Assembly (NCBI RefSeq): GCF_902167145.1 | Contig: NC_050104.1 | Coordinates: 96,421,849-96,485,848 of the forward strand | Length of the DNA: 64,000 nucleotides | Source: Zea mays | Taxonomy: Eukaryota > Streptophyta > Magnoliopsida > Poales > Poaceae | Direction: 5' to 3' | Shown: in pieces, positions 44,839 to 57,754 of the stretch | Layout of the letters: the number at the start of each line of letters is the position of its first letter | Position numbering within the stretch: position 1 is the stretch's first letter | Program-made: the position numbers and the translations under genes | The notes under the pieces: generated by a model | What the model was told of the DNA's origin: nothing | What the model saw: only the letters and a program-made list of their open reading frames with translations | Databases searched by the model: none

Positions 44839-47625
44839 AGATGCCAAATGCACATAATGAGGTCAAAGAGAACATATCTATATCATAGGAATTGTGAAGA
44901 GCTATATGCCATAATATAAACATGATGCTCATGATAGACTACACACTTAAGAAAGCATGTTATAAACATTGATGCATTTACCCTTAAAGATTCAAAGAAG
45001 CTTAAGGAACCTCCACCTTTGGAACAAAGGTAGCTCATCCTCGTTACAATGTTAAGCTTTAAGCTCTTTGACAAGAATATCACTTCTCATAGGTTTAACA
45101 AAAATGCATCAAAGCAGGAATGAAATTTTGAGAGGTTAAACTAAGTATGAAGCAGGGTTATGCATAGACATGTTTTTCTTCCTCTTGCAACTTAAAGATA
45201 TGCAATATACGTATAAGAGAGAAATCTATGTACATGTGTAAATGATATGAAGTAGTTTACCCTTTTGTACCTTCACATAGAGATGCTCTCTTCATTATGC
45301 TTTGTCCTTAGTCTTGGTTACTTAAGTCCTATGCTCAAGACAATATATAGAATTATTTTGCACAAGAGAGAATTCTACAACTAGTGATCCTTTTCTTTAA
45401 ACAAATCATTATTATCATGTATCAAGTAGATCACAAGTTGCATAAATTTATCCTAAACTCTCCTTTTAACTTAGTGCATATATAAGGAAGACATCAATTG
45501 ATAGTACATGAAGCACTAAGCAACATAAGTATCAACTAAAGTTATTCAGTGATTAAAAGTATAACAGATGTGATCAAATCATATGCACTAGGTTATCAAA
45601 TAAGCTTATAATAGGAGAATTTAATAATTATGCTACTTTAATAATGAAGGTTGCAATCCTTGATAAAAGTGATACTTCTTTACCAAATTGGATTGAGTTC
45701 TAGTAGCATACTTCATGAGAAACTTATTCTCATACTTGAGACTACATGAGATTACTAAGAGAAAGTGTTAGTCTCAACATGATGAAGATATAGAAATGGG
45801 CTTCTCCTAAAGATATGCATCATGTATTTGAATGACTTGGTTAGATGCACTCTCCTTTAAAGACAAATAGGAGAATTCATTGAACATCTTGATCAAGGCA
45901 TATGAAATTTGTAAAAATCAGCTTATGTCTGGTATTCTCAAAATGAAAAAGGCTTAGAATACTTACAACCACACCATTGATTAATTTGAAGATCTTACTG
46001 TCTAAGTAGGTGTTGTTGTTCTTGACGTCTTCCTTTTTATTAGAGTGTCCTCCCTTTATAGTTGTCTCTTTTTCCTTTCAAACTTATTGAAAATACTCGA
46101 GAAAGAGATATTAGCAGCACAAGGGAGCATATGACAAATGATGATTTCTTTAGATAAGAGATACAGACAAATCATCATCCACAAGTCACACAGACATGAA
46201 GTAAAATCATTGATATTACTGCATAGCGTCAGAAAAAGAGGAACATGCACCTTTTAACATTTATAATCAAATCATAGGAAATTTACTTCTTCATATTGAT
46301 GTTTCTTCACATAGAATTGATTAACATAACTTAGAAGCATATCAATATGAGAACAGAAATAGCAAAGGCATGAATTAGATTCTAATGAACTAGTGCACAT
46401 GTGAAAGCAAGATTATATGCACTTTTAGTAGATTTAAGTCAAACAAGCAATCTAATCTCCACATTGGTAGATTATGATAGTTTAGAAGAAATACCAATTG
46501 ATGGGAACTATCATTGATTGGATATTGATAAGGAGATGAGTTTCCATACCTTTGCTTTTACCTTTCTTCCTTTAGGTGGAGAGCAACCTTGAGGCTTGTG
46601 TCTTTTAATAAATTGAACAAGCACTCACTCTCTCGTAGATTTTCATAAATATGCTCATGGAGAGATGTCATTAGTAACACAAGCACTAGTTTCCTTTTTA
46701 GTAATCATTTTTAGTAGGAATAACATGTAGATTACTAAAACATGGAAACTTCATGATATGAACTAGATTATCCCATAAATGATATTATGCAATGTTTTAA
46801 CTCATAAAACAAGCATAGTTAATCTCTCAAGATCATGGGAACAAATCTAATTCATAACATGGAGAGCGATTAATGTATAAGAATCATATCCAATTTATGC
46901 AAGAAGAAATACATAACATATTATTGGATTGATTTTCTTTTTATGTTAGATTGCGCATTCCATAGAGAAACTCATTCTCTTGATGTGAGACTACTTAAGT
47001 CACTTAGACAAAAGCATTAGTCTTACGATTCTAGTCATAGAGAGAACTTCCCTTTTATAAGTGTCCTAAGGATTTGAATTCCTTGTATGACACTTCATTC
47101 TTTTAAGAACTTGGAATATTTCTCTCTATGTCTAGAACATGGAAACAATGGGATAATTAATGTAAAACATGCCTGAGATACTTATAACTATTTAAAGCAT
47201 GTAGATTGACATAATATAGAAATGATAAATACGCAATCTGTCATATGAGAGGAACTTTCTCCAAAGAATGGTTACATAATTCAACAATATTCTTAAGTAC
47301 TTCCTTTTTCTATGTGACTACACAAGACATAAGAGAAACGATAATTGAAGATACTTGCACTTAAAGACATAAGTATTACCATCCTTTGGCTTTCCTCCAT
47401 GTTGTAGGCTTTGATTTTCCACACAGGATAATCCTTTATTCCCTACAACATCAATATCTTGCTCGAGATGATATGAGTTTTAGATATAATAATTCAAAAT
47501 AACTTTGGGTCAATCTTAGAGATATAAAACATTGTAAGATTGATAGCTTGAATTAATAAGAATTGAGTTAACCCGCTCAAGCACCTCCAAAGCTTCATAT
47601 CATCTCCTTTCCCCTGCAAAGCTTG
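44839..47625 (-). other. AT-rich interior of the Sirevirus-like element, no pol
   Basis: Nearly 2.8 kb downstream of gag (minus strand) shows no RT, integrase, RNase H or protease motif in any frame and no long open frame. It may be the remains of a non-coding or env-position region. No promoter or repeat signal was seen apart from AT-richness. Confidence 0.6.
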
Positions 47626-49509
47626 TCAAGTATATTTTGGTCCCCATCTCTTGATGGGTCCATCAAGGTTAGTCAACAAAGATCTAGGAACCAAAATGTC
47701 CTTTATGCTAGCACTTGGTAAACTCATTACCTTTCTAGCACAAGTTGTAATTTTGGGTTGCCTAGTTACATATGAATCAATTGACAAGCTAGGAGCGGAA
47801 TAGTTACCAATGGAACAATCCTTGCATAGATGCCCCTTCCTTCGACATATGTAGCAAAGGCGAACTTCACGTTTGAAGATTTCTTCTTTCCTTGTCTCTT
47901 GTTTGCTACATGGTTAGTAAATATTTTTATTTTCTAAAACTATGCCTTTTTGTTTTACATAGGGACATGACTTAACCATATGTCCCTTCTCAGAGCATCT
48001 AAAACAATTTTTATCATCCTTGTTAATAACCAAACCATTTTCTTTAATATAGGGACATGACCTAATCAAGTGCCCCTTTTCAAAGCATTCACTACACTTC
48101 TTATTTTTCTTAGTGTGAAGTGTGGCTTGATCATTACCTTGGATGTTACCTTGTATGGAGGCATGGTTGAGGCTTTTGGAAGAGGTATTGATTTTCTTCT
48201 TTTGTTCCTTCCTCTTGACATTCCTCAAGTCCTTGAAATTTTCTTCGAGGGATTTTGTGCATTCTATGGTTGTACCCGTCTTAAGATTCTTCACCATGTC
48301 ATCATGGTTATCTTGAGAAGGTTGAGCAATGCACTTCCCTTTCAGTTGTGTCAAGCTCACTCTTAGCCTCTCATTTTCTTCCTTGAGCTCTTGATATGCA
48401 ATATCATCTATTCCTGGAGATTCTAGCTCAAAGAAGGATTTGCTTGCTGGCGAGCAACAAGCATTAACACATGGCAATATAGTTTTAATTTGAACACATG
48501 TGCATGAGTGAGGTTGTTGAGATTTTAAGTTTCCTATCACAACCTCATGAGCAATATTTAACATGATATGATCATCCATAAGATTTTTATGAGAACATGG
48601 AAACATATCATGTTTTTGTTGAAAAGCTAGATTTTCAATTTTTAGCCTTTCTACTTGGTCCTTAAGCAAGGTATTCCTTTTTACTAATTGAGCGATACAT
48701 AATAAGGAGTTGTCTTGCTCAATTGAAATAGTTTCATACCTTTGGACCAAATCAACATGAGAGCACTTTAGCTCCTCATGTTCTTTAGTCAACTCTTCCA
48801 AGCTTTGGATTTTTGTGATGAGGACATCTTCTAGCTTGTGAAGAACTTCGCTTTGCTCTCTCGCTCTTTTTAAAAGTTTGAGCATGACTGCCTTATCTTC
48901 TAGGCTTAGATGATCGTAGAGTTGCATGAAGCTTCTTTCATCCTCCTCATCCTCATTTGTGCTTCCGCTATCATTTTCATTAGCCACACAACATATGTGG
49001 GAATCGAGATGGGAAGACAAACCTTTTGGAGAGGTAGATTCATCGTTTGGTCTCCAGCGTTCATTTTCTTATTCTTCCTTTAAAGGGTTAGTTTCACAGG
49101 GACTAAAGGAAGTAGAAGCATCATATGAACTTACATGTTTGGACTCATCAAATCTATTTTTAATTCTAGTCCAAATATCATGCACATCATGAATAGGTTC
49201 ATCATATCTAATTATGAAGGCATGATAATCTTTTTTGCTAAGAGAATTACCTAAGATGTCAAAAGCAAGATAATTTAAGCGTAAACATCTTCGATCTTCC
49301 TCGGAAGCATTTTTCTTATCATAACTAGAAGGTATAATACTCTTGTCTAAAATTTGTTCTAATTGTGTGTCTATGGTCCTAGAAGCATTTATCACACTAG
49401 TAGACCATTAAGCATAATTAGAACAATCGGAAAATAATATCTCAAAAGTTACCTCATTGTTTTCCTTCGGTGGTGTCTTCTTGTTCTTTTGGGTTTTTCT
49501 TCGAGCCAT
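47626..49509 (-). pseudogene. Gag of the minus-strand Sirevirus-like element, three in-frame stops
   Basis: One frame runs from ATG 49509 (MARRKTQKNKKTPPKEN) to TGA 47626-47628, 628 codons, with no frameshift. It is interrupted by TAA at 49408-49410, TAA at 49069-49071 and TAA at 47914-47916. The N-terminal part has LGNSLSKKDYHAFIIRYDEP, then an acidic linker, a long coiled coil rich in Leu, Glu and Lys, and three CCHC-type zinc knuckles: CSECFEKGHLIRSC, CFRCSEKGHMVKSC and, past the last TAA, CYICRRKGHLCKDC. Multiple knuckles and the coiled coil fit Sirevirus-type Gag. It would bind element RNA in particles. The start lies 36 bases from the primer site. Confidence 0.8.
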
Positions 49510-49544
49510 CACTTCGAGTTGTTAGACTCAATATGAAGTGCCTA

Positions 49545-49558
49545 GCTCTGACACCAAT
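49545..49558 (-). other. Primer binding site of the minus-strand Sirevirus-like element
   Basis: On the minus strand AATTGGTGTCAGAGC directly follows the 5' LTR and differs by one base from the initiator Met tRNA site used at 15097-15109. Confidence 0.82.
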
Positions 49559-51008
49559 TGAAAGTCACCTAGAGGGGGGTGAATAGGCGAAACCTAAAAA
49601 TTATAACTTTAAACCCCGACTCGATCCCTCGATTAGCGGTTAGAACAAGATGAACAATTATCGAAGTATAAAACTAAGTTCTTTGCTTGCAAAGAGTATT
49701 GCTTTCAAGGAGTGCAGAATTAACATAAAGCAACACGACTAAAATATCTATGAAGAATAAAGCAAGAGGGCTTAGATAAGAAGAGGAATAACACAAGTTC
49801 TTTCTTGCAAGGCGTTGCTTCTATATATGTGAATTTGACTTGAAGCAACACAAAGTAATATAAACAAAGAATAGTGCAAGAGAACTTAGAGAGGGAGAAA
49901 ACAAACAAATCACAAGCAAAAACACAAGTGACAATGGTGATTTGTTTTACCGAGGTTCGGTTCACCAAGAACCTAATCCCTGTTGAGGAGTCCACTAAGG
50001 ACGGGTATTTTTCAACACTTTCCCTCTCTCCAACAGTCACCAAGACCGGCGAGTGTTCCTTCTTCTTTGTCTACAAAAGACCAAAGTCTTCGCAAGGCCA
50101 ACCACAAAGATAAGGGGCTCTTGCTAGCTTTACAATGAATGGGATTCAAAACTCCACGCTCAAATGATCACAAGAGGTAGCACACACTTTCTCTCAATGA
50201 TTCTCACAAGGCACTATCGCTAAACACACATGAGTAGCTCTTTCTTACTTGATCTCTCTTTTATGGCACTTGTGAGGCTTTGATGTGGCCCAACTCTTGT
50301 GTATAAGATCTTTCAATGAATGGAGGTGGTTGGGAGGGCTTGGATATGTATACTATATGCCTTGATATGTTGCTTGGGCTCCCACACCTTGAAATGGCAG
50401 GTTGGGGTGGTATTTATAGGCCCCATCCCCCCATATAGCTGTTGGACAGAAAGCAGCGACTTTCCGTCGACGGGCACACCGGACAATCTGGTGCACACCG
50501 GACAGTGTCTGGTGCCTGCCACGTCAGCCGACCGTTAGGGTCTGTAGCAGTAGACCGTTGGATCCAACTGCTACCCAGACTGTCTGGTGCACACCGGACA
50601 GTTGATGCCCTGGCCACGTCAACCGACCGTTGAGCTCTGCGGCAGTCGATCGTTGGATCCGACCGTTGCTAGACTGTCTAGTGCACACCGGACAGTCCGG
50701 TGCCATAGCCCGAGAGTGCCCGTTGTGGGCCTCTCTGCGTAGACTGTCTGATTGTCCCACTGGACTATCCGATTGTCCCACTAGACAGTCTGGTGCACAC
50801 CGGACAGCTACTGTTCAATGTCCAGTGCGCCACCAGGCGCTGGCTGACTGCCTTTTTCTTGGATTTCTTCATTGATTCTTTTGGGCTTCTTTTGTTCTTG
50901 AGTCTTGCGCTTCTATGCTTCTTTTTATGTTTTCTTTTGAGGTGTTGCATCCTCATTGCCTTAGTCCAATCCTCTTTGCATTTTGATTCTTTCACTCATA
51001 TACCTACT
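49559..51008 (-). repeat. 5' LTR of the minus-strand Sirevirus-like element, first part
   Basis: It starts (plus strand) TGAAAGTCACCTAGAGG and runs parallel to 29085-30440. It contains CACACCGGACAG-type palindromes at 50470-50815 and a TATA region between GGTTGGGG (50400-50407) and CCCCATCC (50421-50428). It is interrupted after CTACT (51004-51008). Confidence 0.85.
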
Positions 51009-53495
51009 TGTAACACCCCAGGATCCACAAACACCCCGAAATGCTACTAAACTACACAACTAACATTCATATATAAAATTTTGACAGCATCTCCTTTGGA
51101 AATTTGCATAAACGTGGAAGCAACAGAGTATAAACAGATATCATGATAAGAAAACATACTAGGCATTAATAATCTGCTAGCAATAAGAAGATAACCATAA
51201 CGACATAAACTGAATTAACTAGTGTGCACGACTAGTTAAAAACAAACATCCTTGACAAGAAGTTTCTAATTAAATCATGGTTGTGCCTGGGCAGCGCTAT
51301 TATGAGAGTGAAGGTGGACGTGCTACTACTTCCCTCATTCCTAACATGAATCAAGTACCTGCATTGAGTAATGCAAGAGTGAGATGAAACATCTCAGCAA
51401 GTAAATTATTTTGACGAGATATTTAAACCAAAAGAATTGAATTAATCAACATTTTAAAAGGGATCACAATTGAGATCATAAATACTTGTAGATATAGAAC
51501 TCAATAGTCCCAAAATAACCAATGCCATCTCATTTCCTCAAACGACCACAATAGGTTGTATAACACTTCCCTCTTAGAGTATAAAACCACACCATCTGCA
51601 AATATCACTTCAATGAATGCATATGAATGCAATGCATATGTCCTCTGCCTTCATACCTCTAATGGTATGAAGCCGCATCGTACCCCTCCTCGGGCAACGT
51701 ACGATGCTAAGTTGTACCGGTACGGTCGGACCATAGGTCACGACAAAACTTCAGATGCAAGTGAATCATGCAATGTATATGGCATGCTGCATTTATCAAT
51801 ATACTTCACTTCCTTCAAATACAATACAAACCTCAAACAATACTTCGTTTACCTTCAGCTACAATACAAACCTCAAATAATACTTCATTCACCTTCAGGA
51901 GTGTGAATTAATCTCGTGGGTCATACTCGAATCATCATCATCATCATCAATATATGATTAAGCATCAATATAATACAATCCAGTAAAGCATCACCATAGA
52001 GTTCAATTACGAAAGAATTTGATGATTCTGAATATTAGAGTGTAGGCGATGAAACAACAAGTCAAAACGGTAGCAACCACCGCTACATTCACTTGCCTTC
52101 ATCGAAGAAGAAAATATACTAAGCATGATCCGGAGCACAACCACCTGTTGCGGGGCATAAAACTTAGTACAAATATTTCATAAACATTTGCCAACAATCA
52201 ACAAATCGTTCCTACGCTTGAAACCAAGACCTGGTGAAAAGACTCCCACCCTGAACCACATGTCAAACAGCAGCAGCGCTGTTTGTTAATTTTGTATCTT
52301 TAAAATTATAACAGTGGTGATATCAAACAAATACTCTAGGAGTATCTACACAAAATACTCTACAACTTCGGTATTCAATGGATAATTAAAATTTGTCATC
52401 TATAAGTTCTAAAACATCCGACAAGATAACTGACTGAATCTGTTTCAGACAGCAGCGTAGTTAAATTCAAAATTCGATATCTCCCAAACTACTCAACCAA
52501 AAATTATGAAATTTTTCTGGCAGTAAGAAAATGTATCCCTCTACAAAAGTCTCCATAGTTGGAGGAGCCAATTCGGCAATTTACTATATGAAACTCACCA
52601 GTGAACAGACCTGCTCGGTTTTTGCCAGGCAAACAGGAACAGCCACAGTAAAACAAACATAACTGGAGTTTCAAAATTCATATGAATACACTCTTTATCA
52701 ATCTGGGAAGCTTATGAAATTATCTACAACTTCTCTTACTAACCAAAAGTTCAATTCTGTTTATAGAATTGTCTAAATCTCATGAGAACAGATTCTACAC
52801 AGAATTATGAGACTGGAAAACTGTTATAATCAAACTGCAATTACTCTCTAACCTGATGTCCGATTGAGGTGTTCTTTGCGGCCACGTAAAGATATCTAAA
52901 TTATCTACAACTCATAAATAGACTTTTTATTTTATTTGAGGCCTCTAAGACCACGGAAAACTGGCATGAACAAAAACTATTGAATCTGTCATTCTGCAGA
53001 GACTAATTTCGAGATCAAAAATCTAATCCCCCATCTAATCCAACATAAAGGGCTAATTGCAGGGCCTAAAACTCATCCAAAACAAGGTAAAACATCCATC
53101 AAGTGGGGACAATGGAGAGAGGAAAGGAAATTCAACCAATTCTTGAAGAGGAACGATGACGACGACAGGCGACTGCGTGCCCTAATCTTCCCTCTCTTCT
53201 CTCCCTTGTTCTTCCTCTCTTCTCTTGGGGCAAGGCACAAAAGGGGATGGCTGCTAGGGTGGGAGGACGTGGCTGCTAGGGTTAGGGAGGTATAAATAGA
53301 AGAAAACTCCCCCAACCCTAATATCCAATGGCTCAGATCGACCGGCACTTGAAAAACTCATTCAGACTCCAAACAAGGCAAACTAGTAGTCGATCGAAAT
53401 CGTCTCGACGATATCTATGCATCTACGGTCTCCGATCATTAGTAGGACACACCATATTAGGATTTTAAACATGGTTTGGTTTTTAGGGTATTATA
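51009..53495 (-). repeat. 3' LTR of the LARD-like element (2,487 bp)
   Basis: Plus-strand ends are TGTAACACCCCAGGATCC and GGGTATTATA. A minus-strand TATA region (TATTTATA, about 53290-53297) lies between long imperfect inverted arms at 53280-53317. A roughly 181-bp periodic array lies at 52360-53000. An (ATC)n microsatellite lies at about 51930-51949. Confidence 0.9.
52340..53000 (-). repeat. Periodic array, about 181-bp modules (4 copies) in the LARD-like LTR
   Basis: On the plus strand CTACAAC or a variant recurs at 52360, 52541, 52724 and 52905, spacing 181-183 bp. On the minus (transcribed) strand this is the same GTTGTAG motif as in the array at 41142-41985. The same array is repeated in the other LTR, offset by 4,254 bp. 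Confidence 0.7.
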
Positions 53496-55262
53496 TTCTA
53501 CCCCCCCTTAAAAGAATTCGTCCTCGAATTCAGCCACTTCTACAAATCAAGACATTCACCAACGATAAAACTCGGTCAAACACCCTAAATAGACTCATAT
53601 AGTATACTAGTAGCCTTGAAGAGATCATGAAAAGAGTTTTTCAAGAAATAACCTCTAAGTCGGACTAATTTACCAAAGAAAATGACACACCTTGACAACA
53701 ATCATAAAACAATATAAAACGAATTCCCAAGGCATTGTCATAGGTGCAATCAACACTAGGATTTTCCATCATTGAATTTGGATGCAGCTATACATCAAGA
53801 TCAATGTCTTAAAACAACACTCTTTTTTATGAAGAGGTAATATGTACTAAGAACAACCCTTACCAACTTCAACAATTCATTTTAATTCAATTGTCAAACA
53901 TCCACACCAGATGAATGTATAAGAAGATCAAACACCTCACATCAAAGCACCACGAAACAAGTAGTTCCATTGAAACAAAACTCCTAATCTTCCTAAACCT
54001 TGTTCTTGACGTCATGAAAAAGATAATCATGTAATCTAACGTTCTTTACACCCCACAAAAGGGAGAAAGTCTATAGAACTAATGGAGCAATAAAGCCAAC
54101 AAGAAGCCAATAACATTCTGTGCGGCACAGTTCATCGAACAAATGCCAAAAACTCCACAAAGAGCACTGACAGCACAGCAACAACACAATACTTTGCTTA
54201 ACTAATGTCACTATACTTCATCCAACAACTCAACTAAAAAAATATCCAAACTAGTAAGGTTAACCTACACATAATATAAGTCTTCATCTACTGTAGTTCA
54301 GAAACTTACATTTCATTCCATCATACGATGCACTCAAAGTACCAGACATACAGGGTCAATAATAACCCTGTAATCCTTCACACACATGACAAACATCTCA
54401 ATCTGATGTAAGAACCACATCATTTAGAAATAGGTGACTAACCACACCCAACCAACTCTAGGCTAGGCAATGACTTCATTCAAACCAATAAATAAGTGGT
54501 CCAACAATGGCTCCACAAGCATGCATCAGGGAGATAACCATCAGATCCTCAACGTATTAATATATAATCAATGGATCAAGAAAATAAAAGATTTATTGTA
54601 CAATTAGCATGACTAACATGCAACCACTTTAAACCACATCTAGGCTTTGTGGCTACTAAAACACAAGATAGAAGGGAAACATGTAATCCACTCTGGCTAG
54701 CTATGTAAAGAATTTCCCCCCAAAATCCATATAAAAGTACCAATACTTATTTCTTTCAGAACTGGTTTCTCGGCATAAATAATCATTCCTTACAAAGATA
54801 GTTGGAGCTATCCACCAACCGCCCAACAACTTAAATCCAAATCGATGGTTACCTTGTAACCCAAAACATGCAATTCACACTCCTCTTGGAAACATCCTCA
54901 ATCAAACATATATAACAATATTATTGTAAAAAAACTCAACCATGAAAAACATGTTGAAAACAACATAGGCATACATGTATATCACAAGCATAATAACGAC
55001 TTCAATCTCACAAAAGAACAGCGATATCAATCGTATTAATAAACAATATCAAAATTTAGAAATGAATTATATCAGGCATTAAGTCATAAACAACTTACCA
55101 CATCACCGTAAAGGATTAGGGAGGGTGAAATTATTTCATCTGCACTTCAAAGACATTAACATATATCAAAGATATTTGAACCCACACCCTTCCTATATGT
55201 GCAAGTGTGTCAAATTTATCTTCAAATTGCCAAGAATCTAAAGCCTATGCTTTGATACCAAC
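53496..55262 (-). other. Non-coding interior of the LARD-like element
   Basis: It holds the polypurine tract at its left end and the primer site TTGGTATCAAAGC at 55249-55261 at its right end. Between them only short open frames occur and no gag or pol motif is visible. Confidence 0.85.
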
Positions 55263-57749
55263 TGTAACACCCCAGGATCCACAAACACCCCGAAATGCTA
55301 CTAAACTACACAACTAACATTCATATATAAAATTTTGACAGCATCTCCTTTGGAAATTTGCATAAACGTGGAAGCAACAGAGTATAAACAGATATCATGA
55401 TAAGAAAACATACTAGGCATTAATAATCTGGTAGCAATGGGAAGATAACCATAACGACATAAACTGAATTAACTAGTGTGCACGACTAGTTAAAAACAAA
55501 CATCCTTGACAAGAAGTTTCTAATTAAATCATGGTTGTGCCTGGGCAGCGTTATTATGAGAGTGAAGGTGGACGTGCTACTACTTCCCTCATTCCTAACA
55601 TGAATCAAGTACCTGCATTGAGTAATGCAAGAGTGAGATGAAACATCTCAGCAAGTAAATTATTTTGACGAGATATTTAAACCAAAAGAATTGAATTAAT
55701 CAACATTTTAAAAGGGATCACAATTGAGATCATAAATACTTGTAGATATAGAACTCAATAGTCCCAAAATAACCAATGCCATCTCATTTCCTCAAACGAC
55801 CACAATAGGTTGTATAACACTTCCCTCTTAGAGTATAAAACCACACCATCTGCAAATATCACTTCAATGAATGCATATGAATGCAATGCATATGTCCTCT
55901 GCCTTCATACCTCTAATGGTATGAAGCCGCATCGTACCCCTCCTCGGGCAACGTACGATGCTAAGTTGTACCGGTACGGTCGGACCATAGGTCACGACAA
56001 AACTTCAGATGCAAGTGAATCATGCAATGTATATGGCATGCTGCATTTATCAATATACTTCACTTCCTTCAAATACAATACAAACCTCAAACAATACTTC
56101 GTTTACCTTCAGCTACAATACAAACCTCAAATAATACTTCATTCACCTTCAGGAGTGTGAATTAATCTCGTGGGTCATACTCGAATCATCATCATCATCA
56201 TCAATATATGATTAAGCATCAATATAATACAATCCAGTAAAGCATCACCATAGAGTTCAATTACGAAAGAATTTGATGATTCTGAATATTAGAGTGTAGG
56301 CGATGAAACAACAAGTCAAAACGGTAGCAACCACCGCTACATTCACTTGCCTTCATCGAAGAAGAAAATGTACTAAGCATGATCCGGAGCATAACCACCT
56401 GTTGCGGGGCATAAAACTTAGTACAAATATTTCATAAACATTTGCCAACAATCAACAAATCGTTCCTACGCTTGAAACCAAGACCTGGTGAAAAGACTCC
56501 CACCCTGAACCACATGTCAAACAGCAGCAGCGCTGTTTGTTAATTTTGTATCTTTAAAATTATAACAGTGGTGATATCAAACAAATACTCTAGGAGTATC
56601 TACACAAAATACTCTACAACTTCGGTATTCAATGGATAATTAAATTTTGTCATCTATAAGTTCTAAAACATCCGATAAGATAACTGACTGAATCTGTTTC
56701 AGACAGCAGCGTAGTTAAATTCAAAATTCGATATCTCCCAAACTACTCAACCAAAAATTATGAAATTTTTCTGGCAGTAAGAAAATTTATCCCTCTACAA
56801 AAGTCTCCATAGTTGGAGGAGCCAATTCGGCAATTTACTATATGAAACTCACCAGTGAACAGACCTGCTCGGTTTTTGCGAGGCAAACAGGAACAGCCAC
56901 AGTAAAACAAACATAACTGGAGTTTCAAAATTCATATGAATACACTCTTTATCAATCTGGAAAGCTTATGAAATTATCTACAACTTCTCTTACTAACCAA
57001 AAGTTCAATTCTGTTTATAGAATTGTCTAAATCTCATGAGAACAGATTCTGCACAGAATTATGAGACTGGAAAACTGTTATAATCAAACTGCAATTACTC
57101 TCTAACCTGATGTCCGATTGAGGTGTTCTTTGCGGCCACGTAAAGATATCTAAATTATCTACAACTCATAAATAGACTTTTTATTTTATTTGAGGCCTCT
57201 AAGACCACGGAAAACTGGCATGAACAAAAACTATTGAATCTATCATTCTGCAGAGACTAATTTCGAGATAAAAAATCTAATCCCCCATCTAATCCAACAT
57301 AAAGGGCTAATTGCAGGGCCTAAAACTCATCCAAAACAAGGTAAAACATCCATCAAGTGGGGACAATGGAGAGAGGAAAGGAAATTCAACCAATTCTTGA
57401 AGAGGAACGATGACGACGACAGGCGACTGCGTGCCCTAATCTTCCCTCTCTTCTCTCCCTTGTTCTTCCTCTCTTCTCTTGGGGCAAGGCACAAAAGGGG
57501 ATGGCTGCTAGGGTGGGAGGACGTGGCTGCTAGGGTTAGGGAGGTATAAATAGAAGAAAACTCCCCCAACCCTAATATCCAATGGCTCAGATCGACCGGC
57601 ACTTGAAAAACTCATTCAGACTCCAAACAAGGCAAACTAGTAGTCGATCGAAATCGTCTCGACGATATCTATGCATCTACGGTCTCCGATCATTAGTAGG
57701 ACACACCATATTAGGATTTTAAACATGGTTTGGTTTTTAGGGTATTATA
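55263..57749 (-). repeat. 5' LTR of the LARD-like element (2,487 bp)
   Basis: It is a near-identical copy of 51009-53495. The promoter region with the TATA in an inverted repeat is at about 57534-57571. Transcription would start there on the minus strand and run to the left. Confidence 0.9.
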
Positions 57750-57754
57750 CTACT

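Larger units (their letters stand above)
51009..57749 (-). mobile_element. Non-autonomous LTR retrotransposon (LARD-like), 6,741 bp, minus strand
   Basis: Two LTRs of exactly 2,487 bp (51009-53495 and 55263-57749) flank a 1,767-bp interior with no coding frame. The target duplication CTACT is intact on both sides. The minus-strand primer site TTGGTATCAAAGC (55249-55261) follows the right LTR, and a polypurine tract TTTTAAGGGGGGTAGAA (plus 53496-53512) precedes the left LTR, so transcription is on the minus strand. I count about 14 base differences and no indels between LTRs, a recent insertion. The tract resembles those of Del/Tekay-type gypsy elements. The LTR outer ends read TA...CA rather than TG...CA on the coding strand. 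Confidence 0.9.

Noticed and set aside
51556..56160. A 116-codon open frame present twice with identical sequence (51556 and 55810), and a 91-codon pair at 53073 and 57327
   Set aside because: They lie at the same offset in the two LTRs of the 51009-57749 element; the 116-codon frame is antisense to element transcription, and neither shows a protein family. They are LTR sequence duplicated by structure, not duplicated genes.
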